Positions 1-5,162 of a stretch of 5,162 nt of DNA are shown here, piece by piece. This stretch comes from an uncultured Eubacteriales bacterium (GTDB lineage: Bacteria; Bacillota; Clostridia; Oscillospirales; CAG-272): the NCBI GenBank assembly GCA_900554225.1, contig USGH01000193.1, positions 1-5,162 on the forward strand, given 5' to 3'. The notes under the pieces were generated by a model, which ran no database searches, was not told where the DNA came from, and worked only from the letters and a program-made list of their open reading frames with translations. Every line of letters begins with the position of its first letter. The stretch's first letter is position 1. The position numbers and the translations under genes were made by a program.

Positions 1-1643
1 TACGGAGACTTTTCCGACAGATCGAACAGATCTTCCCCGACATATACCGGCTCCGGAACACATTCTGCACTGCCATCGTCCGGAATTGCGACAAACGGTT
101 CGCTCTCATCCACAAACGCACGGTCAATGTCCGCCACACCGCCGAGATGGTATTCGCGCACCACATCGTCAAAGAACACACCGTCCGGGATCACAAAGCC
201 TCTGCCATACGATTCGTGTGGTGGAATGTGCGTGAGATCCTGATTGTTCGCGAGATACGGCCCGTACATCTGCCAGACCTCGCACCCAATCGCACCAAAG
301 GTGTCCGTATACAGCCCAAACGTGCCGGAGATCTCCACGGTGATGAGATTCTGCTGGGACAAAACCACACAGTCGTCCGCTGCTGTCACCACGCAGTCGA
401 TCGCGACCGTCTCACCGGCACCGATCATCGTCTCCATTGCGGCAGGCGAGATCCGGATCCCCTCCGGCGGACAAAGCGCGATCCGCACAGCTTCTGCTGT
501 CATGAGATGGGATTGGACCCGAACGGAGCAGTGCAGGGGCATACCGGGGGCGACAATGGGATCACCATCGTATACCGCCTGTACCGTAAACGTCCGTGCG
601 CGCGGTGTGACCGGGATCGGCTTGGCGTCCGCACTGCGCAATATCGTCTCGTCCGTGGGTACATCGGTGATTGTCGTTTTCGCATCGGTATACGCGATTC
701 CCGCCGCGCAGACATCCCGTGCGAGATCCCGGATTGATCCCGTGTGCCGCCTCGTTTGTACCTCAATGCATAGCCCGGTGTCTGTCATGCCATCTTCGCC
801 GAGCAGCTTATCCGCGCCGCGCAGAATGCCGAGAATGGACGCGGCACTTGCACAGATGCAGTCGGTGTCATAGCCGCAGGCCAGACCGAGCCGGATCGTT
901 TCGCGGAAATCGCCGTGCCCCCAAAGGAGCGCAATGAGGGTGAAACCGATGTTCTCATACATATTGGTACAGTCCGCATGACCGTAGTGCTTCAGCAGGA
1001 ACCCACGCGCCTTTTTCCAGTCCATCCCCTCGTCGTAATACCGCACGGTATCGGTCAGCACCTGTTTCAGCTTGCCATCGGGTACACGGGCAATCGCCAT
1101 ATCCATGGTACCACGCAGATCGTTTGTGAAAAAGAGAGCGGTTTCGATGGTCGCGAGAAAAACCTCCGCATCGATGGAATCCTTTTCATGGTCGAGAGAG
1201 CCGTCCATGCGCGCGTATTTCTCGCACAGTGCCGCGTCTCCGGGGAAGAGACAGGCCCAGATCTCAGAGCGGATCGGACAGCCCATGCCGTCTTTGTAGT
1301 AGCGGTTGTTGAAACGGCCGGACAGCGGCGGATAGATCCCACGTGCGTAGTTTTTCTCAAATACCGCGTATTCGCCGGGACCATACGGCACCTTTTCGTA
1401 AAACGCCTTCGCCATATCCCGTGCGTCGATGGCAAAGCCGTACTCCTCGATAAGCTCCAGCCACATGATCTGCAAATCGAGATCGTCGTTCGGCAGAGCC
1501 TTATGTAAGAGCGATTCGTCAAGCGGATAATCAAGAAGCTCTTTTCGCCCTTCCGCTGGTCCACCGGCTGTGCCGCCGATACATTTGCCGAGAAAACAGC
1601 CGTATACTTTATCAAAATAGGTTTTGTATGTGAGTGTATTCAT
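1..1643 (-). CDS. ADP-ribosylglycohydrolase family protein, 3' end outside window
   Basis: The reading frame is open from the ATG at 1643 to the left edge: 547 codons with no stop, so the C-terminus is missing. Residues about 13-285 match the all-helical ADP-ribosylglycohydrolase fold, which uses a metal site to remove ADP-ribose or related N-linked groups. Visible signatures are the opening GCFLGK segment (15-20), the first metal motif NDDLD (52-56), N231 before a long helix, GHGDF (242-246), and the second metal motif YDTDC (258-262), with D53, D54, D259 and D261 the expected ligands. Many relatives have T where N52 or L55 stand. Residues about 345-445 look like a beta-sandwich (alternating hydrophobic strands such as HCSVRVQ and ITVEISG), followed by an acidic segment of unknown role. 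There is no signal peptide, so it is probably cytosolic. The start is supported by AAAGGA 7 nt upstream. It follows ackA on the same strand but has its own promoter, and a terminator separates them. The family is clear; the substrate is unknown. Confidence 0.9.
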   Translation of the reverse strand, partial: MNTLTYKTYFDKVYGCFLGKCIGGTAGGPAEGRKELLDYPLDESLLHKALPNDDLDLQIMWLELIEEYGFAIDARDMAKAFYEKVPYGPGEYAVFEKNYARGIYPPLSGRFNNRYYKDGMGCPIRSEIWACLFPGDAALCEKYARMDGSLDHEKDSIDAEVFLATIETALFFTNDLRGTMDMAIARVPDGKLKQVLTDTVRYYDEGMDWKKARGFLLKHYGHADCTNMYENIGFTLIALLWGHGDFRETIRLGLACGYDTDCICASAASILGILRGADKLLGEDGMTDTGLCIEVQTRRHTGSIRDLARDVCAAGIAYTDAKTTITDVPTDETILRSADAKPIPVTPRARTFTVQAVYDGDPIVAPGMPLHCSVRVQSHLMTAEAVRIALCPPEGIRISPAAMETMIGAGETVAIDCVVTAADDCVVLSQQNLITVEISGTFGLYTDTFGAIGCEVWQMYGPYLANNQDLTHIPPHESYGRGFVIPDGVFFDDVVREYHLGGVADIDRAFVDESEPFVAIPDDGSAECVPEPVYVGEDLFDLSEKSP

Positions 1644-1650
1644 ACTGTAG

Positions 1651-1656
1651 TCCTTT
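1651..1656 (-). promoter_or_regulatory. Ribosome binding site of the ADP-ribosylglycohydrolase gene
   Basis: AAAGGA on the minus strand lies 7 nt before the ATG at 1643. It fixes the start of a frame that has no stop inside the window. Confidence 0.75.
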
Positions 1657-1706
1657 CTTGTTCCGCCTCTATAGCCGATAGAACGCAGAAATTTCAGGTT
1701 TTCTAT

Positions 1707-1735
1707 AGTATAAACGATATATCGTGAAATTGCAA
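1707..1735 (-). promoter_or_regulatory. Sigma-A-type promoter of the ADP-ribosylglycohydrolase gene
   Basis: On the minus strand, TTGCAA (1735-1730) and TATACT (1712-1707) are separated by exactly 17 bp. Initiation would be expected near 1700, giving a leader of roughly 57 nt before the ATG at 1643. A T-rich run lies directly upstream of the -35. This is a prediction from sequence only, but both boxes and the spacing are good. Confidence 0.75.
1714..1725. promoter_or_regulatory. Probable operator: 12-bp perfect palindrome in the promoter spacer
   Basis: ACGATATATCGT equals its own reverse complement and fills most of the 17-bp spacer between the -35 and -10 of the ADP-ribosylglycohydrolase promoter. 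A dimeric regulator bound here would block RNA polymerase, so repression is the natural reading. No regulator gene is visible in the window, so its identity is unknown. Confidence 0.5.
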
Positions 1736-1742
1736 GAGAAAA
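1729..1742 (-). repeat. 14-bp block shared with the promoter at 5049-5062 (copy 1)
   Basis: On the minus strand this reads TTTTCTCTTGCAAT and is identical to 5049-5062. In both places its TTGCAA is the -35 box, 17 bp from a -10 box. It may be a preferred extended -35/UP context of this genome or a shared regulator site. Confidence 0.6.
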
Positions 1743-1765
1743 AGGAGACTGCGGTGCGGATTTTG

Positions 1766-1812
1766 AACAAAAAAGACCTCCCATACCGTAAAAACGGTAG
1801 GAGAGATCTTTT
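1766..1812 (-). terminator. Intrinsic terminator downstream of ackA
   Basis: Two 19-nt arms (1812-1794 and 1789-1771, minus strand) pair around a 4-nt UUUU loop with only one true mismatch (C/U) and two G-U pairs. The 3' side ends in a run of six T (1774-1769). The orientation fits leftward transcription coming from ackA, whose stop is about 116 nt upstream. The stem is also nearly symmetric for the plus strand, but there only four T follow and no plus-strand gene enters it. Confidence 0.85.
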
Positions 1813-1928
1813 GGAAGGTCTGCTTACATATTGGTTTTACACGTAAAGCCTACAGATATGAAAGCTTCTCGGCGCAAAAGACGCAGTGGCTGCAGAGTAT
1901 CCTCAAGAGAAGTATAGCGGCAGACAGC
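1813..1928. other. ackA 3' untranslated stretch, no gene seen
   Basis: Between the ackA stop and its terminator there is no start codon with a ribosome binding site and no tRNA-like fold. A small hairpin-prone stretch at 1833-1850 (GGTTTTA / TAAAGCC around CACG) is the only structure seen. The long trailer is probably transcribed as part of the ackA message. Confidence 0.4.
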
Positions 1929-3143
1929 TTATTTCTGGAGATTCTTTACGATGGTCTCGGTATCGGAAGCGATCATCAGCTCTTCGTTGGTCGGGAGTAC
2001 GTATACCTTGACCTTGGAGTCGGGCGTGGAGATCTCAACGGTGTTCGGCTGATGGTGGGTCACGGCGTTCAGCTCACGGTTGATCTTGATGCCGAAGTAT
2101 TCCATATCGGTGCAGGCACGGTCGCGCAGCTCAGGGTTGTTCTCACCCATACCGGCAGTCCATACGATGGCATCCAGACCATTCATTGCGGCAGTGTATG
2201 CGCCGATGTATCTCTTGACCTGGTATGCGAGCGTGGAGGCTGCGAGGTACGCTCTCTTGTCGCCCTTCAGAATCGCGGCTTCGATGTCACGGCTGTCGGA
2301 GGAAATGCCGGAGATACCGAGGAAACCGCACTTCTTGTTCATGTATTCTTCCATCTGTGCCGGGGTGTAGCCTTCGCGCTCCATGAGGAACGTGACCACA
2401 GCCGGGTCCATACTGCCGCAGCGGGTTCCCATCAGCACACCTTCCAGAGGGGTCAGACCCATAGAGGTGTCGATGCACTTGCCGCCCTTGACCGCGGTGA
2501 TCGAGGAGCCGTTGCCGATGTGGCAGGTGATGATCTTGGTCTCTTCCAGCGGCTTGTCGAGGAGCTTTGCCATCTCACGGGATACATAGCGGTGAGAGGT
2601 GCCGTGCGCACCGTAGCGGCGGATGTGGTACTTTTCGTACATATCGTAGGAAATGCCGTACATATATGCCTGCTCCGGCATGGTCTGGTGGAACGCCGTG
2701 TCAAATACGAGAACCTGCGGCTTATCCGGCATGACGGCGAGACAGCCCTTGATACCCATGATGTGTGCGCCGGTGTGCAGAGGAGCAAAATCGCGGCACA
2801 GCTCAAGCTTGGCGAGTACCTCATCATTCAAAAGAACGGATTCAAAGAAGTACGGACCGCCATGCACCACACGATGACCGACGGCTTCGATCTCGTTCAT
2901 GGAGGAGATCACACCGGTTTCGGGATCGGTCAGGTACTGGATAACGATTTCGGTGGCGACTGCATGATCCGGCATCGGGATTTCGGCCTTGATCTTTTCG
3001 CCGGATTCGCCCTTTCTGTGCTCAATGCGACCGTCAATACCAATGCGCTCGCAGATACCCTTGGCAAGAACGGATTCGGTAGCGGTGTCAAAAAGCTGAT
3101 ACTTGAGAGAAGACGAACCAGCGTTGACGACAAGAACTTTCAT
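1929..3143 (-). CDS. ackA: Acetate kinase
   Basis: A complete protein of 404 residues, the usual length for the family. It interconverts acetate + ATP and acetyl phosphate + ADP in the cytosol. In fermenting bacteria it mainly runs toward acetate, making ATP from the acetyl phosphate supplied by phosphotransacetylase. All hallmarks are present: VVNAGSSSLKY (5-15, with N7, S10 and S12), GHRVVHGG (89-96, with R91), the catalytic D148 in FDTAFHQTMP, GAHGTSH (178-184, with H180), the HIGNGSS phosphate-binding loop (208-214), GTRCGSMDP (239-247, with R241), TAGMGEN (329-335) and NEE (386-388). The frame stays open 26 codons further upstream to a TTG at 3221, but that stretch carries no family similarity and overlaps the promoter region. 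The ATG at 3143, with GGAGGA 8 nt ahead, is the start. No pta is adjacent. The gene stands alone between a divergent promoter and a terminator, so it is probably monocistronic. Confidence 0.98.
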   Translation of the reverse strand: MKVLVVNAGSSSLKYQLFDTATESVLAKGICERIGIDGRIEHRKGESGEKIKAEIPMPDHAVATEIVIQYLTDPETGVISSMNEIEAVGHRVVHGGPYFFESVLLNDEVLAKLELCRDFAPLHTGAHIMGIKGCLAVMPDKPQVLVFDTAFHQTMPEQAYMYGISYDMYEKYHIRRYGAHGTSHRYVSREMAKLLDKPLEETKIITCHIGNGSSITAVKGGKCIDTSMGLTPLEGVLMGTRCGSMDPAVVTFLMEREGYTPAQMEEYMNKKCGFLGISGISSDSRDIEAAILKGDKRAYLAASTLAYQVKRYIGAYTAAMNGLDAIVWTAGMGENNPELRDRACTDMEYFGIKINRELNAVTHHQPNTVEISTPDSKVKVYVLPTNEELMIASDTETIVKNLQK

Positions 3144-3151
3144 GAAAAATT

Positions 3152-3157
3152 TCCTCC
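3152..3157 (-). promoter_or_regulatory. Ribosome binding site of ackA
   Basis: GGAGGA on the minus strand lies 8 nt before the ATG at 3143. It selects this start over the longer open frame that reaches 3221. Confidence 0.85.
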
Positions 3158-3161
3158 GATA

Positions 3162-3201
3162 CTTTGGAATCCCCAAAGATAAAGGGATTTTACGGGATTC
3201 C
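3162..3201 (-). promoter_or_regulatory. ackA leader: overlapping inverted repeats, possible RNA switch or operator
   Basis: Three pairings compete here. GGAATCCC (3201-3194) is a perfect 8-bp match to GGGATTCC (3173-3166). AATCCC (3189-3184) can pair with the same right arm, GGGATT (3173-3168). CTTTGG (3178-3173) pairs with CCAAAG (3167-3162) around a 5-nt loop. The two left arms are spaced exactly 10 bp apart, one helical turn. The element lies in the predicted ackA transcript and ends 4 nt before the ribosome binding site. It could act as alternative RNA hairpins or as a DNA operator with three half-sites. It resembles no riboswitch I know. Confidence 0.4.
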
Positions 3202-3214
3202 GTGAAATTCAAAA

Positions 3215-3243
3215 TTGACAAAACAAAAAAAACCTTATATAAT
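3215..3243 (+). promoter_or_regulatory. Full-consensus promoter of tmcAL
   Basis: TTGACA (3215-3220) and TATAAT (3238-3243) are separated by exactly 17 bp, a perfect sigma-A consensus with an A-tract (3225-3232) in the spacer. Initiation is expected near 3250, about 55 nt before the ATG at 3305. Its -10 overlaps the -10 of the leftward ackA promoter. Confidence 0.85.
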
Positions 3244-3249
3244 TATATA
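3236..3249. repeat. 14-bp AT palindrome forming the shared -10 region
   Basis: TATATAATTATATA is its own reverse complement and contains a TATAAT on each strand (3238-3243 plus; 3247-3242 minus). It lies at the core of both the tmcAL and ackA promoters. Confidence 0.8.
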
Positions 3250-3270
3250 CGATAGAAGTCCGTTTTTCAA
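3242..3270 (-). promoter_or_regulatory. Promoter of ackA, overlapping the tmcAL promoter
   Basis: On the minus strand, TTGAAA (3270-3265) and TATAAT (3247-3242) are 17 bp apart. Initiation is expected near 3235, giving a leader of about 92 nt that contains an eight-T run and the inverted repeats at 3162-3201. A weaker alternative -10 (TAAAAT, 3192-3187) has no good -35 at normal spacing. Confidence 0.7.
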
Positions 3271-3287
3271 GAAGTTTTTCGCATTTC

Positions 3288-3293
3288 GGAGGA
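3288..3293 (+). promoter_or_regulatory. Ribosome binding site of tmcAL
   Basis: GGAGGA lies 11 nt before the ATG at 3305, a slightly long spacing. It rejects the longer open frame that begins with the TTG of the -35 box at 3215, upstream of the expected transcription start. Confidence 0.8.
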
Positions 3294-3304
3294 AAATACA
3301 AAAT

Positions 3305-4486
3305 ATGAACGAAATCTCTGCCGTCATTTGTGAAACGAACCCATGCCACAACGGCCATGCCGCGCTGTTTCAACGTGCAAAAACGGTATGCGGCGAGAAC
3401 GGCGTGCTGATCGCGGTCATGAGCGGCAATTTCGTTCAGCGCGGACTGCCTGCCGTGTGGGACAAATACCGTCGTGCCGCTCTTCTGATCGAACAGGGCG
3501 TGGATCTCGTCGTGGAGCTGCCGTATCCATGGTCTGCCGCCGGGGGTGAGGATTTTGCACGTGCCGGGGTATCGATCGCGGACCGCCTTGGTGCTGCGCG
3601 TCTTGTGTTCGGCAGTGAACGGGGCGATACGGACACCCTTCTACAGCTTGCGAAAATGCTCCATACGCCGGAAGCGGATAAAAAGCGCGCAGCCTGTCTG
3701 TCGGATAACCCTGCATTAGGGGCCGCTGTGCTGGAGGATCGTTTGTGTGCCGACCTCGGCATCGCACCGTTATCCGCCAATGACAAGTTGGGACTCTGGT
3801 ACATCGACGCGCTGCGGGAAACCGATTGCCAACCGATTGCCGTGCCGCGTTTGCCGGGATCCGAGCGTATCGCCAGTGCCGGTCGGCTTCGCGAATGGCT
3901 GTACGGCGGAGAGACGGAGCCTGTGCGCAGCTTTGTACCGGATCCCGTCTGGCAAACGGTCCGCGCGGAGCCTGTCACGCCGCTTGCAAAGTATTACGAC
4001 CTTCTCCACACATATTTCCGCTTTTTCGTGCCGGATACAGCGCCGGAGCTGCGTGAAGCGTCGGGCGGCGTGTATGAAAGACTGTGCAGATCGGCATACC
4101 GGGCCGCATCCGGCACTGCGTTTTTCGAGGCTGCCGCGTGTAAGAAATACACGAATGCCAGGCTCCGCCGTGCCGCGCTGTTCTGTGCCACCGCTGTGAC
4201 CGACGCGCTCCTTGCCGAGATGCCGCGCTATACGCTGCTTCTTGCCGCCAATGAAAAAGGCTGTGCATGGCTTGGCAGGCGAAAGAAATCCATGGAGCTG
4301 TCGATCGTGACAAAGCCTGCGGATTTTCAAAAGCTGCCGGGCAGAACACAGGCACAGCTTGCCATTCTCCACCGCGCGGATGCTTTCTACGCCTACCTCA
4401 TGGGAAGGGACGGCGGCTATTTCCTGCGTACCTCCCCGTATATCGCACATCGTTATTCTGCCGCGGACAGTGAGACCGGCGTGTAA
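3305..4486 (+). CDS. tmcAL: tRNA(Met) cytidine acetate ligase (TmcAL, YlbM family)
   Basis: A complete protein of 393 residues, close to the roughly 400 usual for the family. TmcAL activates acetate with ATP to acetyl-adenylate and transfers the acetyl group to the wobble cytidine (N4-acetylcytidine, C34) of elongator tRNA-Met, which sharpens AUG reading. The N-terminal nucleotidyltransferase domain shows NPCHNGH (12-18; H15 and H18 of the HxGH motif), SGNFVQRG (40-47), GVDLVVELP (65-73) and FGSE (102-105). The NDKLGLWYIDAL helix (159-170) and SAGRLREWL (191-199) correspond to the conserved LG..Y and SA..IR segments. The C-terminal domain carries KKYTNARLRRA (280-290), typical of the YTR.R motif, and LGRRKK (323-328). 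It is cytosolic. It is divergent from ackA, with a shared promoter core, and convergent with the editing gene, overlapping it by 34 bp with no terminator. The family assignment is firm; the enzymatic role follows from the characterised B. subtilis protein. Confidence 0.93.
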   Translation: MNEISAVICETNPCHNGHAALFQRAKTVCGENGVLIAVMSGNFVQRGLPAVWDKYRRAALLIEQGVDLVVELPYPWSAAGGEDFARAGVSIADRLGAARLVFGSERGDTDTLLQLAKMLHTPEADKKRAACLSDNPALGAAVLEDRLCADLGIAPLSANDKLGLWYIDALRETDCQPIAVPRLPGSERIASAGRLREWLYGGETEPVRSFVPDPVWQTVRAEPVTPLAKYYDLLHTYFRFFVPDTAPELREASGGVYERLCRSAYRAASGTAFFEAAACKKYTNARLRRAALFCATAVTDALLAEMPRYTLLLAANEKGCAWLGRRKKSMELSIVTKPADFQKLPGRTQAQLAILHRADAFYAYLMGRDGGYFLRTSPYIAHRYSAADSETGV

Positions 4487-4998
4487 TCGTGGTGGACGGC
4501 GGGCAGAAATGTCGTGAGCAGATCCACTGTCGTGAGGCGGAGACTGGACGTGTTCACACAGGGATGGCAGCCGAAATCCGCCGCCGTGAGCAGATCCCGG
4601 TCGATGAGCAGGCGCACGTGATTCCCGCAGTCGTTCATCAGTCCCATTACGCTGACAGCCCCCGGTGTGATGTTGAGGTATTTTTCCATAGCCTCTGCGT
4701 CCGCAAACGACAGCCGCGCCACACCCAGCTGACCGGACAGCTCTTTGGTGTGAAACGGCTTGGCTCCCGGCATGAGCAAGAGATAGAACGCTGTTTTCTG
4801 CCGGTTGCAAAGAAAGAGATTCTTGCACATCTGTACGCCGAGAGCCGTGTCCGCAGCGGTGCAGTCGTCCATGGTCATCGCCGCCGGATGATCTACGCGT
4901 CTGTAGCGGATGTCAAGCTGATCGAGCAGATCATATACGCGCATTTCTTTGACGAGTCGTGCGGTAGAATCCGTGGGTCTTCCCATACATACTTCCAT
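4453..4998 (-). CDS. Prolyl-tRNA editing protein, YbaK/ProXp-ala (PrdX-like) family
   Basis: A complete protein of 181 residues, the usual size of the stand-alone editing domain. Clostridial relatives are called 'prolyl-tRNA synthetase associated domain' proteins. They hydrolyse misacylated tRNA-Pro, chiefly Ala-tRNA-Pro, in trans to prolyl-tRNA synthetase. Visible features are the DHPAAMT segment (36-42), KNLFL (59-63) with the conserved lysine, LLLMPGAKPFHTKELSGQLG (73-92), LSFAD (96-100), a GAVSVMGLMND block (113-123), D133, and GCHPCVNTSSLRL (143-155), which carries the conserved H-P and N. The ATG at 4998 has GGGAGGA 7 nt upstream. The frame extends to 5055, but that would start at the -35 box of the promoter. 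A second ATG at 4986 is less well placed. The 3' end runs into tmcAL in antisense. The family is clear; the exact specificity (Ala versus Cys) is inferred from similarity to the PrdX group. Confidence 0.88.
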   Translation of the reverse strand: MEVCMGRPTDSTARLVKEMRVYDLLDQLDIRYRRVDHPAAMTMDDCTAADTALGVQMCKNLFLCNRQKTAFYLLLMPGAKPFHTKELSGQLGVARLSFADAEAMEKYLNITPGAVSVMGLMNDCGNHVRLLIDRDLLTAADFGCHPCVNTSSLRLTTVDLLTTFLPAVHHDYTPVSLSAAE

Positions 4999-5005
4999 AT
5001 TGTAT

Positions 5006-5012
5006 TCCTCCC
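5006..5012 (-). promoter_or_regulatory. Ribosome binding site of the prolyl-tRNA editing gene
   Basis: GGGAGGA on the minus strand, 7 nt before the ATG at 4998, decides between that ATG, the one at 4986 and the longer frame to 5055. Confidence 0.85.
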
Positions 5013-5026
5013 TGTCTGATACAGAA

Positions 5027-5055
5027 AGCATAGCACATTTTTCGCCGCATTGCAA
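5027..5055 (-). promoter_or_regulatory. Promoter of the prolyl-tRNA editing gene
   Basis: On the minus strand, TTGCAA (5055-5050) and TATGCT (5032-5027) are 17 bp apart. Initiation is expected near 5020, about 20 nt before the start codon, so the leader is short. The -35 and its upstream flank match the ADP-ribosylglycohydrolase promoter over 14 bp. Confidence 0.7.
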
Positions 5056-5062
5056 GAGAAAA
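5049..5062 (-). repeat. 14-bp block shared with the promoter at 1729-1742 (copy 2)
   Basis: TTTTCTCTTGCAAT on the minus strand, identical to copy 1 and placed the same way relative to a -10 box 17 bp from its TTGCAA. Confidence 0.6.
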
Positions 5063-5099
5063 CGAAAAAAATGCAGACATTGAGAAAGAAGGTGAGCCG

Positions 5100-5162
5100 A
5101 TGCACGCTATGTCGGCATTGTCTCCGTACACAAGGTACATTTCCGAATGCAGTTTCCATATT
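5100..5162 (+). CDS. Possible start of a rightward gene, cut by the window edge
   Basis: An ATG at 5100 opens a frame of 21 codons without a stop to the right edge (MHAMSALSPYTRYISECSFHI). AAGGTG lies 5 nt upstream as a plausible ribosome binding site, and the position, divergent from the editing gene, is typical for a gene start. No clear plus-strand -10 box was found between 5013 and 5099. The SPYTRY segment is faintly like the beginning of AraC-type regulators, but it is too short to assign. Confidence 0.4.
   Translation, partial: MHAMSALSPYTRYISECSFHI

Noticed and set aside
147..1508. Plus-strand open frames at 147-737, 244-873 and 915-1508
   Set aside because: All are antisense to the ADP-ribosylglycohydrolase frame, which is open over the whole stretch and carries the family motifs. 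Their translations are arginine/histidine-rich shadow sequences.
1833..1850. Quasi-palindrome GGTTTTACACGTAAAGCC considered as a catabolite-repression (cre) site
   Set aside because: It does not fit the cre consensus around its central CG, and it lies in the 3' trailer of ackA, not at a promoter. It is probably just a small hairpin.
2052..3182. 376-residue plus-strand open frame opposite ackA
   Set aside because: It lies fully antisense to a complete acetate kinase with every catalytic motif. The translation shows no recognisable domain, and it has no suitable promoter or ribosome binding site.
3144..3221. 26-codon N-terminal extension of AckA
   Set aside because: Acetate kinases begin with the MKVLVVNAGSSS type of N-terminus, and the ribosome binding site is placed for the ATG at 3143.
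3215..3304. 30-codon N-terminal extension of TmcAL from a TTG at 3215
   Set aside because: This TTG is the first three bases of the -35 box TTGACA, so the extension is upstream of transcription. The family begins at the ATG at 3305, which has its own ribosome binding site.
3770..4828. 352-residue minus-strand open frame opposite tmcAL and across the editing gene
   Set aside because: It covers two well-supported genes in other frames, resembles no family, and looks like a by-product of GC-rich codon use.

Overview
The window looks like ordinary chromosome from an anaerobic, fermentative low-copy Firmicute, most likely a gut-type clostridium of the Oscillospiraceae/Lachnospiraceae kind. The reasons are a clostridial-type acetate kinase, a TmcAL (YlbM) tRNA-Met acetate ligase, a stand-alone prolyl-tRNA editing protein, strong GGAGG ribosome binding sites, TTGACA/TATAAT-type promoters, and moderately GC-rich genes separated by AT-rich spacers. 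No mobile element, CRISPR array, tRNA or rRNA was seen. The lineage is inferred from gene content only.

Layout, left to right. (1) Positions 1-1643, minus strand: the first 547 codons of an ADP-ribosylglycohydrolase-family protein that runs off the left edge. It has its own promoter, with a perfect 12-bp palindrome between the -35 and -10. (2) Positions 1644-1928: a spacer holding that promoter and a strong intrinsic terminator for acetate kinase. (3) Positions 1929-3143, minus strand: complete acetate kinase, ackA. (4) Positions 3144-3304: the divergent ackA/tmcAL control region. Two near-consensus promoters face opposite ways and share one symmetric -10 region (a 14-bp palindrome). The ackA leader can form alternative hairpins. 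(5) Positions 3305-4486, plus strand: complete tmcAL. (6) Positions 4453-4998, minus strand: a prolyl-tRNA editing (ProXp-ala/PrdX-like) protein whose 3' end overlaps the 3' end of tmcAL by 34 bp. (7) Positions 4999-5162: the promoter of that gene and the probable start of a rightward gene cut by the window edge.

How the genes may work together. AckA and TmcAL both use acetate and ATP. AckA makes acetyl phosphate (or runs in reverse to make ATP), and TmcAL acetylates the wobble cytidine of elongator tRNA-Met. Their promoters share a -10 region, so RNA polymerase should not be able to occupy both at once. TmcAL and the editing protein both serve decoding accuracy and are arranged tail to tail. 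The most interesting material is regulatory: the shared symmetric promoter, the ackA leader, the palindromic operator of the glycohydrolase gene, and a 14-bp -35 block shared by two separate promoters. I saw no wholly new protein system.
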